This document shows, piece by piece, positions 27,409 to 35,192 of a DNA stretch of 64,000 nucleotides. The notes under the pieces are model-generated. The model saw only the letters and a list, made by a program, of their open reading frames with translations, was not told where the DNA came from and made no database searches. This DNA comes from Variovorax guangxiensis (GTDB taxonomy: Bacteria > Pseudomonadota > Gammaproteobacteria > Burkholderiales > Burkholderiaceae_C). A program made the position numbers and the translations under genes. Each line of letters starts with the position of its first letter. The first letter of the stretch is position 1. The stretch covers positions 434,001-498,000 of the forward strand of contig NZ_RXFT01000002.1 of the NCBI RefSeq assembly GCF_003952165.1, read 5' to 3'.

Positions 27409-28381
27409 AGCATGGGATTGGTGGAATCCCGCTCCTGCCGGGATCTTTATAGTGACGCAATGAGTTGGAGTGCGACTTTACGCAGTATCCGCTCGGACAG
27501 GGAAGCGTTGCCGTCCAGATTTCCTGAGCCTGTCCGCGTAAGCGCGCCGCTAGGGCGTCAAATTCGATTGACATAGTCAAATCAGGTTCGTCCTGACTGG
27601 CCGGAAGTTTCTTGACATGGTCGAGCACTTGAATCCGACATCGTGCATCGCGCATCGCTAGCACCGTCTCTCGATGCCGAACTGCGGCGCGAAAATTCAA
27701 CTGTGAATAGTCATCATGAATCATGATCGCCTCAGCGATGGCACCATTCAGTGCGGATTCGAGGCTAGTCGACAATTTGGCACCAATCCCAACAAAACTG
27801 TCAGTTGCGCATATGGCAAGGCAAAATGGTAGCCCTTCGGCGACCAGGCAATGTACGGAGTCGGGAATCAGTTGCCATTCTTGACATGTGATCGTGTGAA
27901 CTTTGAGGTCTTCCTGCCACAGGCGCCAGATCAAATGACGCTCCAATAACTCTAGCACCGAATGCTCCAGGCAGCGCTCCAATTGAAAATGAAACGCCGC
28001 CCCAGTTGCATCTTCGTTGCGTCCAACTTTTCGCTGATAAAGATCAGGAGCAGCAATTTTTTTTTGTGTCCTCGAATAAAATTCTTGAATTGAGAGAAGC
28101 GTCGCGGGATCCAATACCGTCGGGTGTGACCATAAGTGCTCATGCACTTCTCCCAATGCGGAAACTTGTGCCTGAAGCGCATTTCTGGAACACCCGAAGC
28201 CTCGGATCGTTATATGAGGAAGCCCCTGGCAGGCGACAACAGTTGCGGCCCTCGCGACATAGAAATCTCTGTGCGTTGCAGCGGGAATGCAGGAAAATTT
28301 GATAGGAACGGCCTGAAGCATCAGATCCAGGCAGTTTTGAAGATACAACTTAAATCCCCGCACAGGGGGCAAAAGTTTCAA
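27395..28381 (-). CDS. YcaO-like peptide-modifying enzyme
   Basis: A 328-residue YcaO-family protein, a little short for the family. The ATP/Mg motifs can be traced: GFGCSRNALQAQVSALGEVH at 61-80, TGAAFHFQLERCLEHSVLEL with LERH at 126-149, and SLESALNGAIAEAI at about 206-219. The C-terminus ends GIPPIPCYEYH, short of a clean PxPxP. YcaO enzymes activate backbone amides with ATP to make azolines, thioamides or amidines. No ThiF/Ocin-type partner or TfuA is encoded beside it. It overlaps the hydroxylase gene by 32 bases; a second possible start at 28321 would remove the overlap. Confidence 0.82.
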   Translation of the reverse strand: MKLLPPVRGFKLYLQNCLDLMLQAVPIKFSCIPAATHRDFYVARAATVVACQGLPHITIRGFGCSRNALQAQVSALGEVHEHLWSHPTVLDPATLLSIQEFYSRTQKKIAAPDLYQRKVGRNEDATGAAFHFQLERCLEHSVLELLERHLIWRLWQEDLKVHTITCQEWQLIPDSVHCLVAEGLPFCLAICATDSFVGIGAKLSTSLESALNGAIAEAIMIHDDYSQLNFRAAVRHRETVLAMRDARCRIQVLDHVKKLPASQDEPDLTMSIEFDALAARLRGQAQEIWTATLPCPSGYCVKSHSNSLRHYKDPGRSGIPPIPCYEYH

Positions 28382-29387
28382 ACATCTGCTTGCCCGAAGC
28401 AGTCAAATTCCCGTGTTTGGCCAAAATTTCGAGCCCATTTTTCAGGCGAGGTTCGAAATGACTGATTAACCTTTCGTATTGGTTTCCTCCGCCAGCCTTC
28501 ATCAATCTGAAAATTCTCAGCATTCTTGAAATAACAAAAGACGCATGAAAAATGCCATACATCGGGCGTAAATCGGTACGCAGCGGTGCACTGTAGCGTT
28601 CTGTGATTGGATTCAAAACCATGGGGTCCACCAGCATAAGGCCAAAAAGAACGTTGTGCGATGTCTCGTGTACGACATGTTCCATGAAATATGGAACACC
28701 TCGGATGTTGAAGTGCTCTCCAAATTTCTTGCGAATTGGGTCATGATCTGGAGATCCAATGTAAATGGCGCCAAAAGTTCGAATGAGTGAACCACCCATC
28801 AACGCCTGCGCACGAAATACGGTTGCCTCCGAGACTGAGGCGAGCATTTCGTCATACATCAATGGGTCTAGAATCTTGATTGTGTCCAAGACCTGCTTGA
28901 TATCAGCCCTGTATTCGACCAGCTCTTCCTCACTTGTTTTGTAGATTTCGGCTCTGCGGCCATGCACATCCCTTGTTGGATCGTTATGCATATGCTGTAT
29001 GGCTTCAGCGGAGGCTGGACTATTGTTTGGCGCCTGCACCAAAATTCCAGGATGCCCTACCACGGCTTGTTCTTCGTCAATCCATTTCAACGCCCTGTAG
29101 CAACCCAGTGCATCGCCAGTCCGCATCGCAACCCCGGCTTGGTGTACCACGGAATGAAGTGAGGGCTTCAGACGTTGCATTGGGTCCACAGCTTCGATCT
29201 TTTTCTTGATTTCCTCGAGGTCGTGTCCACTTCCCTTTTCGAAGGCGATGCAGATGGCTTTGTAGGTCTTTAAGGTTTCCTCATTCTTCAGTCTTCGAAC
29301 GTATTCGATTCGACTGACATCTTGAGGGATGCATGTAAAAATCTCGCAAGATTTTTTGCTTTCCGGAATTTTGGCTTGTGTGCTCAT
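28350..29387 (-). CDS. alpha-KG-HExxH-type peptide beta-hydroxylase
   Basis: A 345-residue protein. The key signature is FMEHVVHETSHNVLFGLML with HETSH at residues 240-244, then YSAPLRTDLRPMYGIFHASF with Arg270 and the RPMYG...H block at 274-281. This arrangement marks the HExxH-motif family of peptide-modifying enzymes, recently recognised as Fe(II)/2-oxoglutarate-dependent beta-hydroxylases of Asp and other residues in RiPP precursors, not as proteases. The N-terminal 200 residues are helical and may read the leader. It is 47 bases downstream of the precursor gene, with AAAGGGAA before the ATG. Confidence 0.85.
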   Translation of the reverse strand: MSTQAKIPESKKSCEIFTCIPQDVSRIEYVRRLKNEETLKTYKAICIAFEKGSGHDLEEIKKKIEAVDPMQRLKPSLHSVVHQAGVAMRTGDALGCYRALKWIDEEQAVVGHPGILVQAPNNSPASAEAIQHMHNDPTRDVHGRRAEIYKTSEEELVEYRADIKQVLDTIKILDPLMYDEMLASVSEATVFRAQALMGGSLIRTFGAIYIGSPDHDPIRKKFGEHFNIRGVPYFMEHVVHETSHNVLFGLMLVDPMVLNPITERYSAPLRTDLRPMYGIFHASFVISRMLRIFRLMKAGGGNQYERLISHFEPRLKNGLEILAKHGNLTASGKQMFETFAPCAGI

Positions 29388-29407
29388 CGCGTTCCCTTTT
29401 TTTGAAA

Positions 29408-29423
29408 GGCACCCGAAGGTGCC
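29408..29423 (-). terminator. UUCG-capped hairpin between precursor and hydroxylase genes
   Basis: On the minus strand GGCACC, a TTCG loop and GGTGCC form a perfect six-pair stem with a very stable tetraloop, 11 bases after the precursor stop. Only TTTC follows, so full termination is unlikely. It probably protects the 3' end of precursor mRNA or lowers read-through into the enzymes. Confidence 0.6.
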
Positions 29424-29434
29424 GGTTTTAATAA

Positions 29435-29614
29435 TTACGCGTAGCCCTCTGGGAAATCATACGCAAATTGAAGGACAACACCCCCGCCAATCATTTCCAA
29501 CTCCTCTGGCAGCATGAAACTGATTCTTCGTGAAGCAAGATCTTTGGCGACCACGTCGGAGGCAGAAGGAAGATTGCTTACGGGCTCGAAGCGCACGTTT
29601 TCCGATTGATTCAT
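29435..29614 (-). CDS. RiPP precursor peptide with double-glycine leader
   Basis: A 59-codon gene with a perfect GAGGAG ribosome-binding site nine bases before its ATG (29612-29614). The leader runs from MNQSENVRFEPVSN to FMLPEELEMIGGG. It fits the EL-x2-I-x-GG consensus if cleavage follows Gly45, with Glu38, Leu39, Ile42 and Met34 at -8, -7, -4 and -12. That leaves a 14-residue core, VVLQFAYDFPEGYA. It is the first gene of the operon, as expected for a substrate made in excess. The core has no Cys, Ser or Thr; its oxidisable residues are Asp, Gln, aromatic and aliphatic ones. Confidence 0.85.
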   Translation of the reverse strand: MNQSENVRFEPVSNLPSASDVVAKDLASRRISFMLPEELEMIGGGVVLQFAYDFPEGYA

Positions 29615-30002
29615 TGTTTAAAACTCCTCAAATTGGCAAGATTTTCTCTTGCACCCTCCGGACATCGGAGAGTCCTGTTGTACGAGCGGCGCCCGTCTCT
29701 GACCTCAAAGGCGTTCCTCGAATTCTTATGAACGAGCATCTCCTTTTTTTGAATTTTATTGTCGAAATTTTCATTTTTTCATTAGTGAATTAGTTCTAAT
29801 CGAGGGATGATTTTGTGAATTTGTGAAAAATTGCCCAAAAAACATGGCTTGGTCGGATTTTTGACAATTGTTGAGTTTTATTAATTGAAATGTATGCTAC
29901 GAAGGTGGCTCTTCGATTGTTTGCTGGCGGTTATGTTTTTGTGATCGTTTGAATTTATTGCGGTAACTTAACTTCGCGCTCTTGTAGATCAGGCGTGATG
30001 TA
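29615..30002. other. AT-rich upstream region of the peptide operon
   Basis: A 388-base non-coding stretch, the most AT-rich part of the window. It should hold the reverse-strand operon promoter, but no convincing -35/-10 pair was identified. It contains a CTCCG/CGGAG hairpin at 29656-29670 in the likely 5' leader and an ATTAG-type repeat cluster at 29781-29800. A 42-codon frame (29611-29739) overlaps the precursor start but has badly spaced initiation signals. Confidence 0.5.
29781..29800. promoter_or_regulatory. ATTAG repeat cluster, possible operator of the peptide operon
   Basis: Two direct copies of ATTAG (29781-29785 and 29789-29793) are followed after TT by the inverted copy CTAAT (29796-29800), so the last two form a perfect inverted repeat. 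It lies about 170 bases ahead of the precursor gene. A regulator-binding role is inferred from position alone. Confidence 0.35.
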
Positions 30003-30029
30003 TGGGCTGCTGCCGGTTTCAAAGACACC
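30003..30029 (+). repeat. IS3-family left terminal inverted repeat
   Basis: The sequence begins TGGGCTGCTGCCGGTTTC and ends AAGACACC. It mirrors the right end at 31177-31203, with mismatches only in the central part. Confidence 0.85.
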
Positions 30030-30063
30030 TTGTTAAGGTGGAAGATGAAACCGGAGGTGGTTC

Positions 30064-30357
30064 ATGGGAACGAGAAGGCAATTCAGCCGAGAGTTCAAGC
30101 TTGAGGCAGTCAAGCTGGTGAAGGAACGAGGCGTGTCGGTGGCACAGGCTGCACGCGACCTCGATGTACACGAGAACGTGTTGCGCAAGTGGGTGCGCGA
30201 GGCTGCGGTCGACCCGCAGCAGGCGTTTCCTGGTCAGGGCGTGATGAAGCCCGAACAGACTGAGCTGGAGCGCTTGAGGAAGGAGAACGCCAAGCTGCGC
30301 ATGGAGCGTGACCTGTTGAAAAAAGCGGCGGCCTACTTCGCCAAGGAGTCGATGTGA
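30064..30357 (+). CDS. IS3-family transposase OrfA
   Basis: A 97-residue protein with a helix-turn-helix (QFSREFKLEAVKLVKERG, then VAQAARDLDVHENVLRKWV) and a leucine-zipper-like C-terminal helix (ELERLRKENAKLRMERDLL). Near its end the mRNA carries AAAAAAG at 30319-30325, the classical -1 slippery heptamer that lets IS3 elements make an OrfAB fusion. The frame entered by such a shift reads GVDVKFGFV, the expected start of OrfB. Confidence 0.92.
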   Translation: MGTRRQFSREFKLEAVKLVKERGVSVAQAARDLDVHENVLRKWVREAAVDPQQAFPGQGVMKPEQTELERLRKENAKLRMERDLLKKAAAYFAKESM

Positions 30358-31173
30358 AGTTCGGCTTCGTTGGAGGCGCTCGGTGTCTCGCGAAGCGGCT
30401 TCTATGCGTGGCTCAGCAGGCCCCGAAGCCAACGCAGTCTGGAAGACGAGGTGCTCGCCAGCCAGGTGCGTCAGAGCTTCCTGGGCAGCGACCGCACCTA
30501 TGGTGCTCGGCGCGTGTGGCATGACGTGCTGGCACTGGGTCAGCGATGCGGATTGCACCGCATCGAACGGCTCATGCGTGAGCAGGCCCTGCGCGCGAGG
30601 CCGCGACGCCGAGGCTTGCCGCAGGACCGAGGCCAGCGCAGCGCTATCGCAGACAACGTGTTGGACCGCCAGTTCCGAGCTGATGCGCCCAACCAGAAGT
30701 GGGTGGCCGACTTCACGTACATCTGGACGGCCGAGGGCTGGCTATATGCCGCTGCGGTGCTCGACCTGTACTCGCGTCGCATCGTCGGCTGGTCGATGCA
30801 GGACAGCATGACCTCGCAACTCGTGGCCGATGCGTTGATGATGGCAGTGTGGCGCCGGGGCAAGCCGGTCGCGTTGCTGCATCACCCCGACCAAGGAAGC
30901 CAATACACCAGCGAGCACTTCCAAGAGCTGCTCAAGGAGCAAGGCATCACCTGCAGCATGAGCCGCGCGGGCGAGGTCTGGGACAACTCGGCCATGGAGA
31001 GCTTCTTCAGTTCACTGAAGACTGAGCGCACAGCCAGAAAGGTGTACCGGTCCAGGGAACAGGCCCGCGCCGATGTGTTCGACTACATCGAGCGGTTCTA
31101 CAACCCGACGCGCCGTCATTCGACGCTCGGCTACGTCAGTCCGATAGAGTTCGAGAAAGCTCAAAAAGCTTAG
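30358..31173 (+). pseudogene. IS3-family transposase OrfB, damaged at the 5' end
   Basis: The catalytic part is complete: WVADFTYIWTAEG with the first Asp, LHHPDQGSQYTS with the second, and MESFFSSLKTE with the Glu, ending HSTLGYVSPIEFE. However, the body (from EALGVSRSGFYAW) is in the same frame as OrfA, directly after its stop. The -1 frame, which carries the expected KFGFV start, runs into different sequence within a few codons. The simplest reading is a small deletion between KFGFV and EALGVSR. The open frame has only a TTG (30370) as possible start, so the OrfAB fusion cannot be made. Confidence 0.7.
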
Positions 31174-31176
31174 GTC

Positions 31177-31203
31177 GGTGTCTATGAGACCGGCAGCAGC
31201 CCA
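31177..31203 (-). repeat. IS3-family right terminal inverted repeat
   Basis: It reads inward as TGGGCTGCTGCCGGT followed by CTCATAGACACC, matching the left end except at a few central bases. The TG...CA ends are typical of the family. Confidence 0.85.
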
Positions 31204-31527
31204 CTGTTCGGACGGGAACACCTCGGCGAACTGCACCATGCGCAGGAGGCTCTTCTCCTCGAAGCCGCGTCCGTAGTCGCTCGCCAATTGTCGTGACAGC
31301 GTCGCGACAATTTCTTCTCCGTAGCCGGCACGCCGGCCCCCCAGCACTTCGGTGCGGATGCGCTGGCCGATGCGCCAGTACATGAGCGTCATCCCCGCGT
31401 TCACGGAGGCGATGGCCGCTAGCCGGGCTTGCTCGATCAATCGCCGCAGGTCCGCAAGGAGGTCGGCCGGCTCCTTGTGAAGCGCCAGCGTGGCGTTGGC
31501 TATCGTCAAGCTGTTGCGCTTGCTCAT
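31204..31527 (-). pseudogene. DUF1016/YhcG-type PDDEXK nuclease, N-terminal fragment
   Basis: About 108 codons remain from the ATG at 31525-31527. The sequence has the conserved DUF1016 N-terminal domain: LRRLIEQARLAAIASVNAGM, LMYWRIGQRI, YGEEIVATLSRQLASDYGRG and FEEKSLLRMVQFAEVFPSEQ. The gene then runs straight into the right end of the IS3 element, so the PDDEXK nuclease half is missing. The intact family is about three times longer and is often linked to defence or DNA processing. Confidence 0.82.
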
Positions 31528-31890
31528 GGATGCTCCTTGCTGTGCGGGTGGTGCGGCGGGAATTGTCTGGCACTGCAGACCCGGGCTTCCTCGCGCGATA
31601 CGGCGGAGTCCGGAAAAGATACGAAAGCCGGTGATATTCTCATCATTTGCTATCAAATACGTAGCGAATGCGGCGCCCGGAAGCTGACCGAAAGCCCTCC
31701 CCACCTCGCCGGATAAGCGCTCCGGGCGGCCATCCGCGCCGAATACAATGCCCGGTGCTGTGCGCGGCCAGGCCCCGCCGCGCTTTGACTTGGCGCACCC
31801 GCATCCCGCGTGGCCGCGAACCCCAAGGAACCGCGGGCGTGGCCCGCGCTCCCACACGTTTTCTTTCTCTTCCCTCTGCTGGAGACTCTC
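31528..31890 (+). promoter_or_regulatory. Region upstream of yajC with candidate -10 TACAAT
   Basis: A 363-base gap between the divergent nuclease remnant and yajC. A TACAAT at 31744-31749, in the context CGAATACAATGCCCGG, is a good -10 box without a clear -35. It would give a leader of about 135 bases for yajC-secD-secF. GGAG at 31881-31884 precedes the TTG start of yajC. Nothing else was recognised. Confidence 0.45.
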
Positions 31891-32220
31891 TTGTTCATTT
31901 CCTCTGCTTTCGCCCAGACCGCGCCCGCTGCAGGCGGCGGCGACATGATGTCCTCGCTCGGCAGCATGCTGCCGCTGGTGCTGATGTTCGTGGTGCTGTA
32001 CTTCGTCATGATCCGGCCCCAGATGAAGCGCCAGAAGGAAGCCCGCGCCATGATCGAGGCGCTCGCCAAGGGCGACGAAGTCGCCACCGCCGGCGGCCTG
32101 CTCGGCAAGATCACCTCGCTGAACGACCAGTACCTGGGCCTCGAGATCGCCAACGGCGTCGAGATCAAGATCCAGCGCAGCGCCGTGGTGCAGGTCCTGC
32201 CCAAGGGCACCGTCAAATAA
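31891..32220 (+). CDS. yajC: Sec translocon accessory protein YajC
   Basis: A 109-residue protein. The TTG at 31891-31893 is taken as start because it yields MFISSAFAQTAPAAG followed directly by the single membrane helix (LPLVLMFVVLYFVMIRP), and GGAG lies seven bases upstream. No ATG gives a sensible N-terminus. The cytoplasmic tail has the family signature KRQKEARAMIEALAKGDEVA and GGLLGKI. YajC forms the SecDF-YajC subcomplex that assists protein export, consistent with secD and secF downstream. Confidence 0.93.
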   Translation: MFISSAFAQTAPAAGGGDMMSSLGSMLPLVLMFVVLYFVMIRPQMKRQKEARAMIEALAKGDEVATAGGLLGKITSLNDQYLGLEIANGVEIKIQRSAVVQVLPKGTVK

Positions 32221-32298
32221 AGGCGTGAGCTGACCTTGCGCCTTCGGGCGCGGGGCCCCAATTCACGCCGTGTTCCGTTTCAGAAAAAGCGCTTTCTC

Positions 32299-34182
32299 AT
32301 GAACCGTTACCCGGTCTGGAAGTACGCGATCATCGTGGTCGTGCTGCTCGTGGGGCTCATCTACGCCCTCCCCAATTTCTTCGGTGAGGCGCCTGCGGTG
32401 CAGGTGTCGGCAGCCAAGTCGACCGTCAAGATCGACGCGTCGACCCAGGCCAAGGTGGAGGGGCTGCTCAAGACGGCGGGCCTCACGCCCGACCTGCTGA
32501 CCCTCGAACCCACCGCGGTGCGCGCCCGCTTCGCGACCACCGACGACCAGATCAAGGCGCGCGACACGCTCCAGCAGGCGCTGGTGCCCGACGCCGACGA
32601 CGCTTCATACACGGTGGCGCTCAACCTCGTGTCGCGCTCGCCCTCGTGGCTGACGGCGCTGCACGCCTTCCCGATGTACCTGGGCCTCGACCTGCGCGGC
32701 GGCGTCGACTTCCTGCTGCAGGTCGACATGCGCGGCGTGCTCGACAAGAAGGCCGAGTCCTTCGCCGGCGACATCCGCATGGGCCTGCGCGAGAAGAAGG
32801 TGCGCGGCAGCGCCGTGAACCGCAACGGCCAGACCGTCGAGATCACCCTGCGCGACGCCGACAGCGTCGAGATCGCCCGGCGCCTGATCCAGGACCAGAT
32901 GCCAGACCTGAGCACCGTCGAGACCCAGCAGGGCAGCGAATGGCGCATCGTGGCCAGCATCAAGCCCGAGGCCGCCCGCCGCTTCCAGGACGCGGCGCTC
33001 AAGCAGAACGTGACCACCCTGCACAACCGGATCAACGAACTCGGCGTGGCCGAACCCGTGATCCAGCAGCAGGGCATCGACCGCATCGTCGTGCAACTGC
33101 CCGGCATGCAGGACCCGGCCCAGGCCAAGCGCATCATCGGCCGCACCGCCACGCTCGAGATGCGCCTGGTGGACGAAAGCGCCGAAGGCCGCGCCGCCGA
33201 ACTGAGCGGCGGCCCGGTGCCCTTCGGCTCCGAGAAGTTCCTCGACCGCTCGGGTCGCCCCGTGATCGTGAAGAAGCAGGTGCTGGTCACCGGCGAGAAC
33301 CTCACCGACGCGCAGCCCGGCTTCGACCAGCAGAGCAACCAGCCCAAGGTCGACCTGACCATGGACTCCAAGGGCGGCACCATCATGCGTGACGTCAGCC
33401 GTGAGAACTACAAGAAGCGCATGGCCATGCTGATCTTCGAGAAGGGCAAGGGCGAAGTGCTCACGGCTCCCTCGATCAACGGCGAACTGGGCAACCGCTT
33501 CCAGGTCTCGGGCTCGATGAGCGTGGCCGAGGCCAACGACCTCGCGCTGCTGCTGCGCGCCGGCTCGCTGGCCGCGCCCATGGAAATCATCCAGGAACGC
33601 ACCATCGGCCCGACGCAGGGTGCCGAGAACATCAAGAAGGGCTTCGACAGCGTGATGTACGGCTTCGCCGCGATCATGGTGTTCATGTGCATCTACTACG
33701 CGCTGTTCGGCCTGTTCTCGTCGATCGCGCTGGCCGTCAACCTGCTGCTGCTGGTGGCCATCCTCTCGATCCTGCAGGCCACGCTCACGCTGCCGGGCAT
33801 CGCGGCCATGGCGCTGGCCATCGGCGTGGCGATCGACTCCAACGTGCTGATCAACGAGCGCGTGCGCGAGGAACTGCGCAACGGGGCGTCGCCGCAGGCG
33901 GCGATCCACGCGGGCTACGAACGCGCCTGGGGCACCATCCTGGACTCCAACGTGACCACGCTGATCGCGGGCATCGCGCTGCTGGCCTTCGGCTCGGGCC
34001 CGGTGCGCGGCTTCGCAGTGGTGCACTGCATCGGCATCGTCACCTCGATGTTCTCGGCCGTGTTCTTCTCGCGCGGCCTCGTGAACTTCTGGTACGGCCA
34101 GAAGAAGAAGCTCAAGTCGGTGTCCATCGGTACGGTGTGGCGCCCCTCGACCGACGGCACGGCCGCGGCCGAAACCAAGTAA
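32299..34182 (+). CDS. secD: Protein translocase subunit SecD
   Basis: A 627-residue inner-membrane protein. The ATG at 32299 gives MNRYPVWKYAII and the first helix; the frame is open further upstream. A large periplasmic domain follows, with LGLDLRGGVDFLLQVD near 130. Five C-terminal helices follow the loop TIGPTQGAENIKKGFDS, with IGVAIDSNVLINERVREE and the RND-like fold. SecD with SecF uses the proton gradient to pull exported proteins through SecYEG. It lies 78 bases after yajC and 24 before secF. Confidence 0.96.
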   Translation: MNRYPVWKYAIIVVVLLVGLIYALPNFFGEAPAVQVSAAKSTVKIDASTQAKVEGLLKTAGLTPDLLTLEPTAVRARFATTDDQIKARDTLQQALVPDADDASYTVALNLVSRSPSWLTALHAFPMYLGLDLRGGVDFLLQVDMRGVLDKKAESFAGDIRMGLREKKVRGSAVNRNGQTVEITLRDADSVEIARRLIQDQMPDLSTVETQQGSEWRIVASIKPEAARRFQDAALKQNVTTLHNRINELGVAEPVIQQQGIDRIVVQLPGMQDPAQAKRIIGRTATLEMRLVDESAEGRAAELSGGPVPFGSEKFLDRSGRPVIVKKQVLVTGENLTDAQPGFDQQSNQPKVDLTMDSKGGTIMRDVSRENYKKRMAMLIFEKGKGEVLTAPSINGELGNRFQVSGSMSVAEANDLALLLRAGSLAAPMEIIQERTIGPTQGAENIKKGFDSVMYGFAAIMVFMCIYYALFGLFSSIALAVNLLLLVAILSILQATLTLPGIAAMALAIGVAIDSNVLINERVREELRNGASPQAAIHAGYERAWGTILDSNVTTLIAGIALLAFGSGPVRGFAVVHCIGIVTSMFSAVFFSRGLVNFWYGQKKKLKSVSIGTVWRPSTDGTAAAETK

Positions 34183-34206
34183 GCGGCAGAAGAAGGACGC
34201 ACAGCC

Positions 34207-35160
34207 ATGGAATTCTTCCGCATCCACAAGACCATTCCGTTCATGCGCCACGCGCTGGTGCTGAACATCGTCTCCGTCGTCACGTTCGCGCTGGCGGTGT
34301 TCTTCCTGTTCCACCGCGGGCTGCATCTGTCGGTGGAGTTCACCGGCGGCACGGTGATGGAAGTCGCCTACAACCAGTCGGCCGACGTCGGCAAGGTACG
34401 CGACATCGTCGGCAAGCTGGGCTACACCGAAGTGCAGGTGCAGAGCTTCGGCAAGTCGGTGCAGATCCGCCTGCCGGTGAAGAAGGGCGTGACCTCCGCC
34501 CAGCAGAGCGCCGAGGTGATGGACTCGCTGAAGGCGGCCGACCCATCGGTGGAGCTGCGCAGCAACGAATTCGTCGGCCCGCAGGTCGGCGACGAACTCA
34601 CCACCAACGGCCTGAAGGCGCTGGGCATGGTGGTCGTCGGCATCATGATCTACCTGGCGTTCCGCTTCGAGTGGAAGTTCGCGCTGGCTACCGTGCTGGC
34701 CAATCTGCACGACGTGGTGATCATCCTGGGCTTCTTCGCCTTCTTCCAGTGGGAGTTCTCGCTGGCGGTGCTGGCGGCGGTACTGGCGGTGCTGGGCTAC
34801 TCGGTGAACGAGTCGGTGGTGATCTTCGACCGCATCCGCGAGAACTTCCGCCGCTATCGCAAGATGTCGACCACAGAGATCATCGACAACGCGATCACCT
34901 CGACCATCAGCCGGACCATCATCACCCACGGCTCCACGCAGCTGGTGGTGCTGTCGATGTTCTTCTTCGGCGGCCCGACGCTGCACTACTTCGCCCTGGC
35001 GCTGACCATCGGCATCTGCTTCGGCATCTACTCGTCGGCCTTCGTGGCGGCGGCCATCGCCATGTGGCTCGGCGTGAAGCGCGAGGACCTGGTCAAGGGC
35101 GGCCCGACCAAGCGCGACGGCGGCTCCGAGGACGACCCGAACGCCGGCGCCGTCGTCTGA
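34207..35160 (+). CDS. secF: Protein translocase subunit SecF
   Basis: A 317-residue inner-membrane protein with the SecF pattern: a first helix after MEFFRIHKTIPFMRHAL, the periplasmic FTGGTVMEV, and five C-terminal helices. These include GYSVNESVVIFDRIRENFR and SRTIITHGSTQLVVLSMF. It partners SecD in proton-driven protein export. A hairpin follows 32 bases after the stop. Confidence 0.96.
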   Translation: MEFFRIHKTIPFMRHALVLNIVSVVTFALAVFFLFHRGLHLSVEFTGGTVMEVAYNQSADVGKVRDIVGKLGYTEVQVQSFGKSVQIRLPVKKGVTSAQQSAEVMDSLKAADPSVELRSNEFVGPQVGDELTTNGLKALGMVVVGIMIYLAFRFEWKFALATVLANLHDVVIILGFFAFFQWEFSLAVLAAVLAVLGYSVNESVVIFDRIRENFRRYRKMSTTEIIDNAITSTISRTIITHGSTQLVVLSMFFFGGPTLHYFALALTIGICFGIYSSAFVAAAIAMWLGVKREDLVKGGPTKRDGGSEDDPNAGAVV

Positions 35161-35192
35161 CGGATACTCCAGGGTTCGACAACCCAGGGCGA

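Larger units (their letters stand above)
30003..31203 (+). mobile_element. IS3-family insertion sequence, about 1.2 kb
   Basis: Terminal inverted repeats of 27 bases bound the element (30003-30029 and 31177-31203). They start TGGGCTGCTGCCGGT, and the inner part has only a few mismatches. It contains an orfA and an orfB with a complete DDE core. The flanking bases (GTA on the left, CTG on the right) do not form a target-site duplication, which indicates rearrangement after insertion. Confidence 0.88.

Noticed and set aside
28350..29387. A zinc protease reading of the HETSH protein
   Set aside because: The downstream RPMYG...H block, the Arg before it and the RiPP context fit the peptide beta-hydroxylase family better. 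No signal peptide or protease domain is seen.
29611..29739. A 42-codon frame whose stop overlaps the precursor start
   Set aside because: Its AAGGAG touches the ATG with no spacing, the product is not leader-like, and the precursor has its own excellent ribosome-binding site. A leader peptide role cannot be excluded but is unsupported.
22186..31203. A composite transposon bounded by two insertion sequences
   Set aside because: The ends belong to different families (IS481 and IS3), one lacks its left end and no outer duplication is seen, so they cannot mobilise the interval together.
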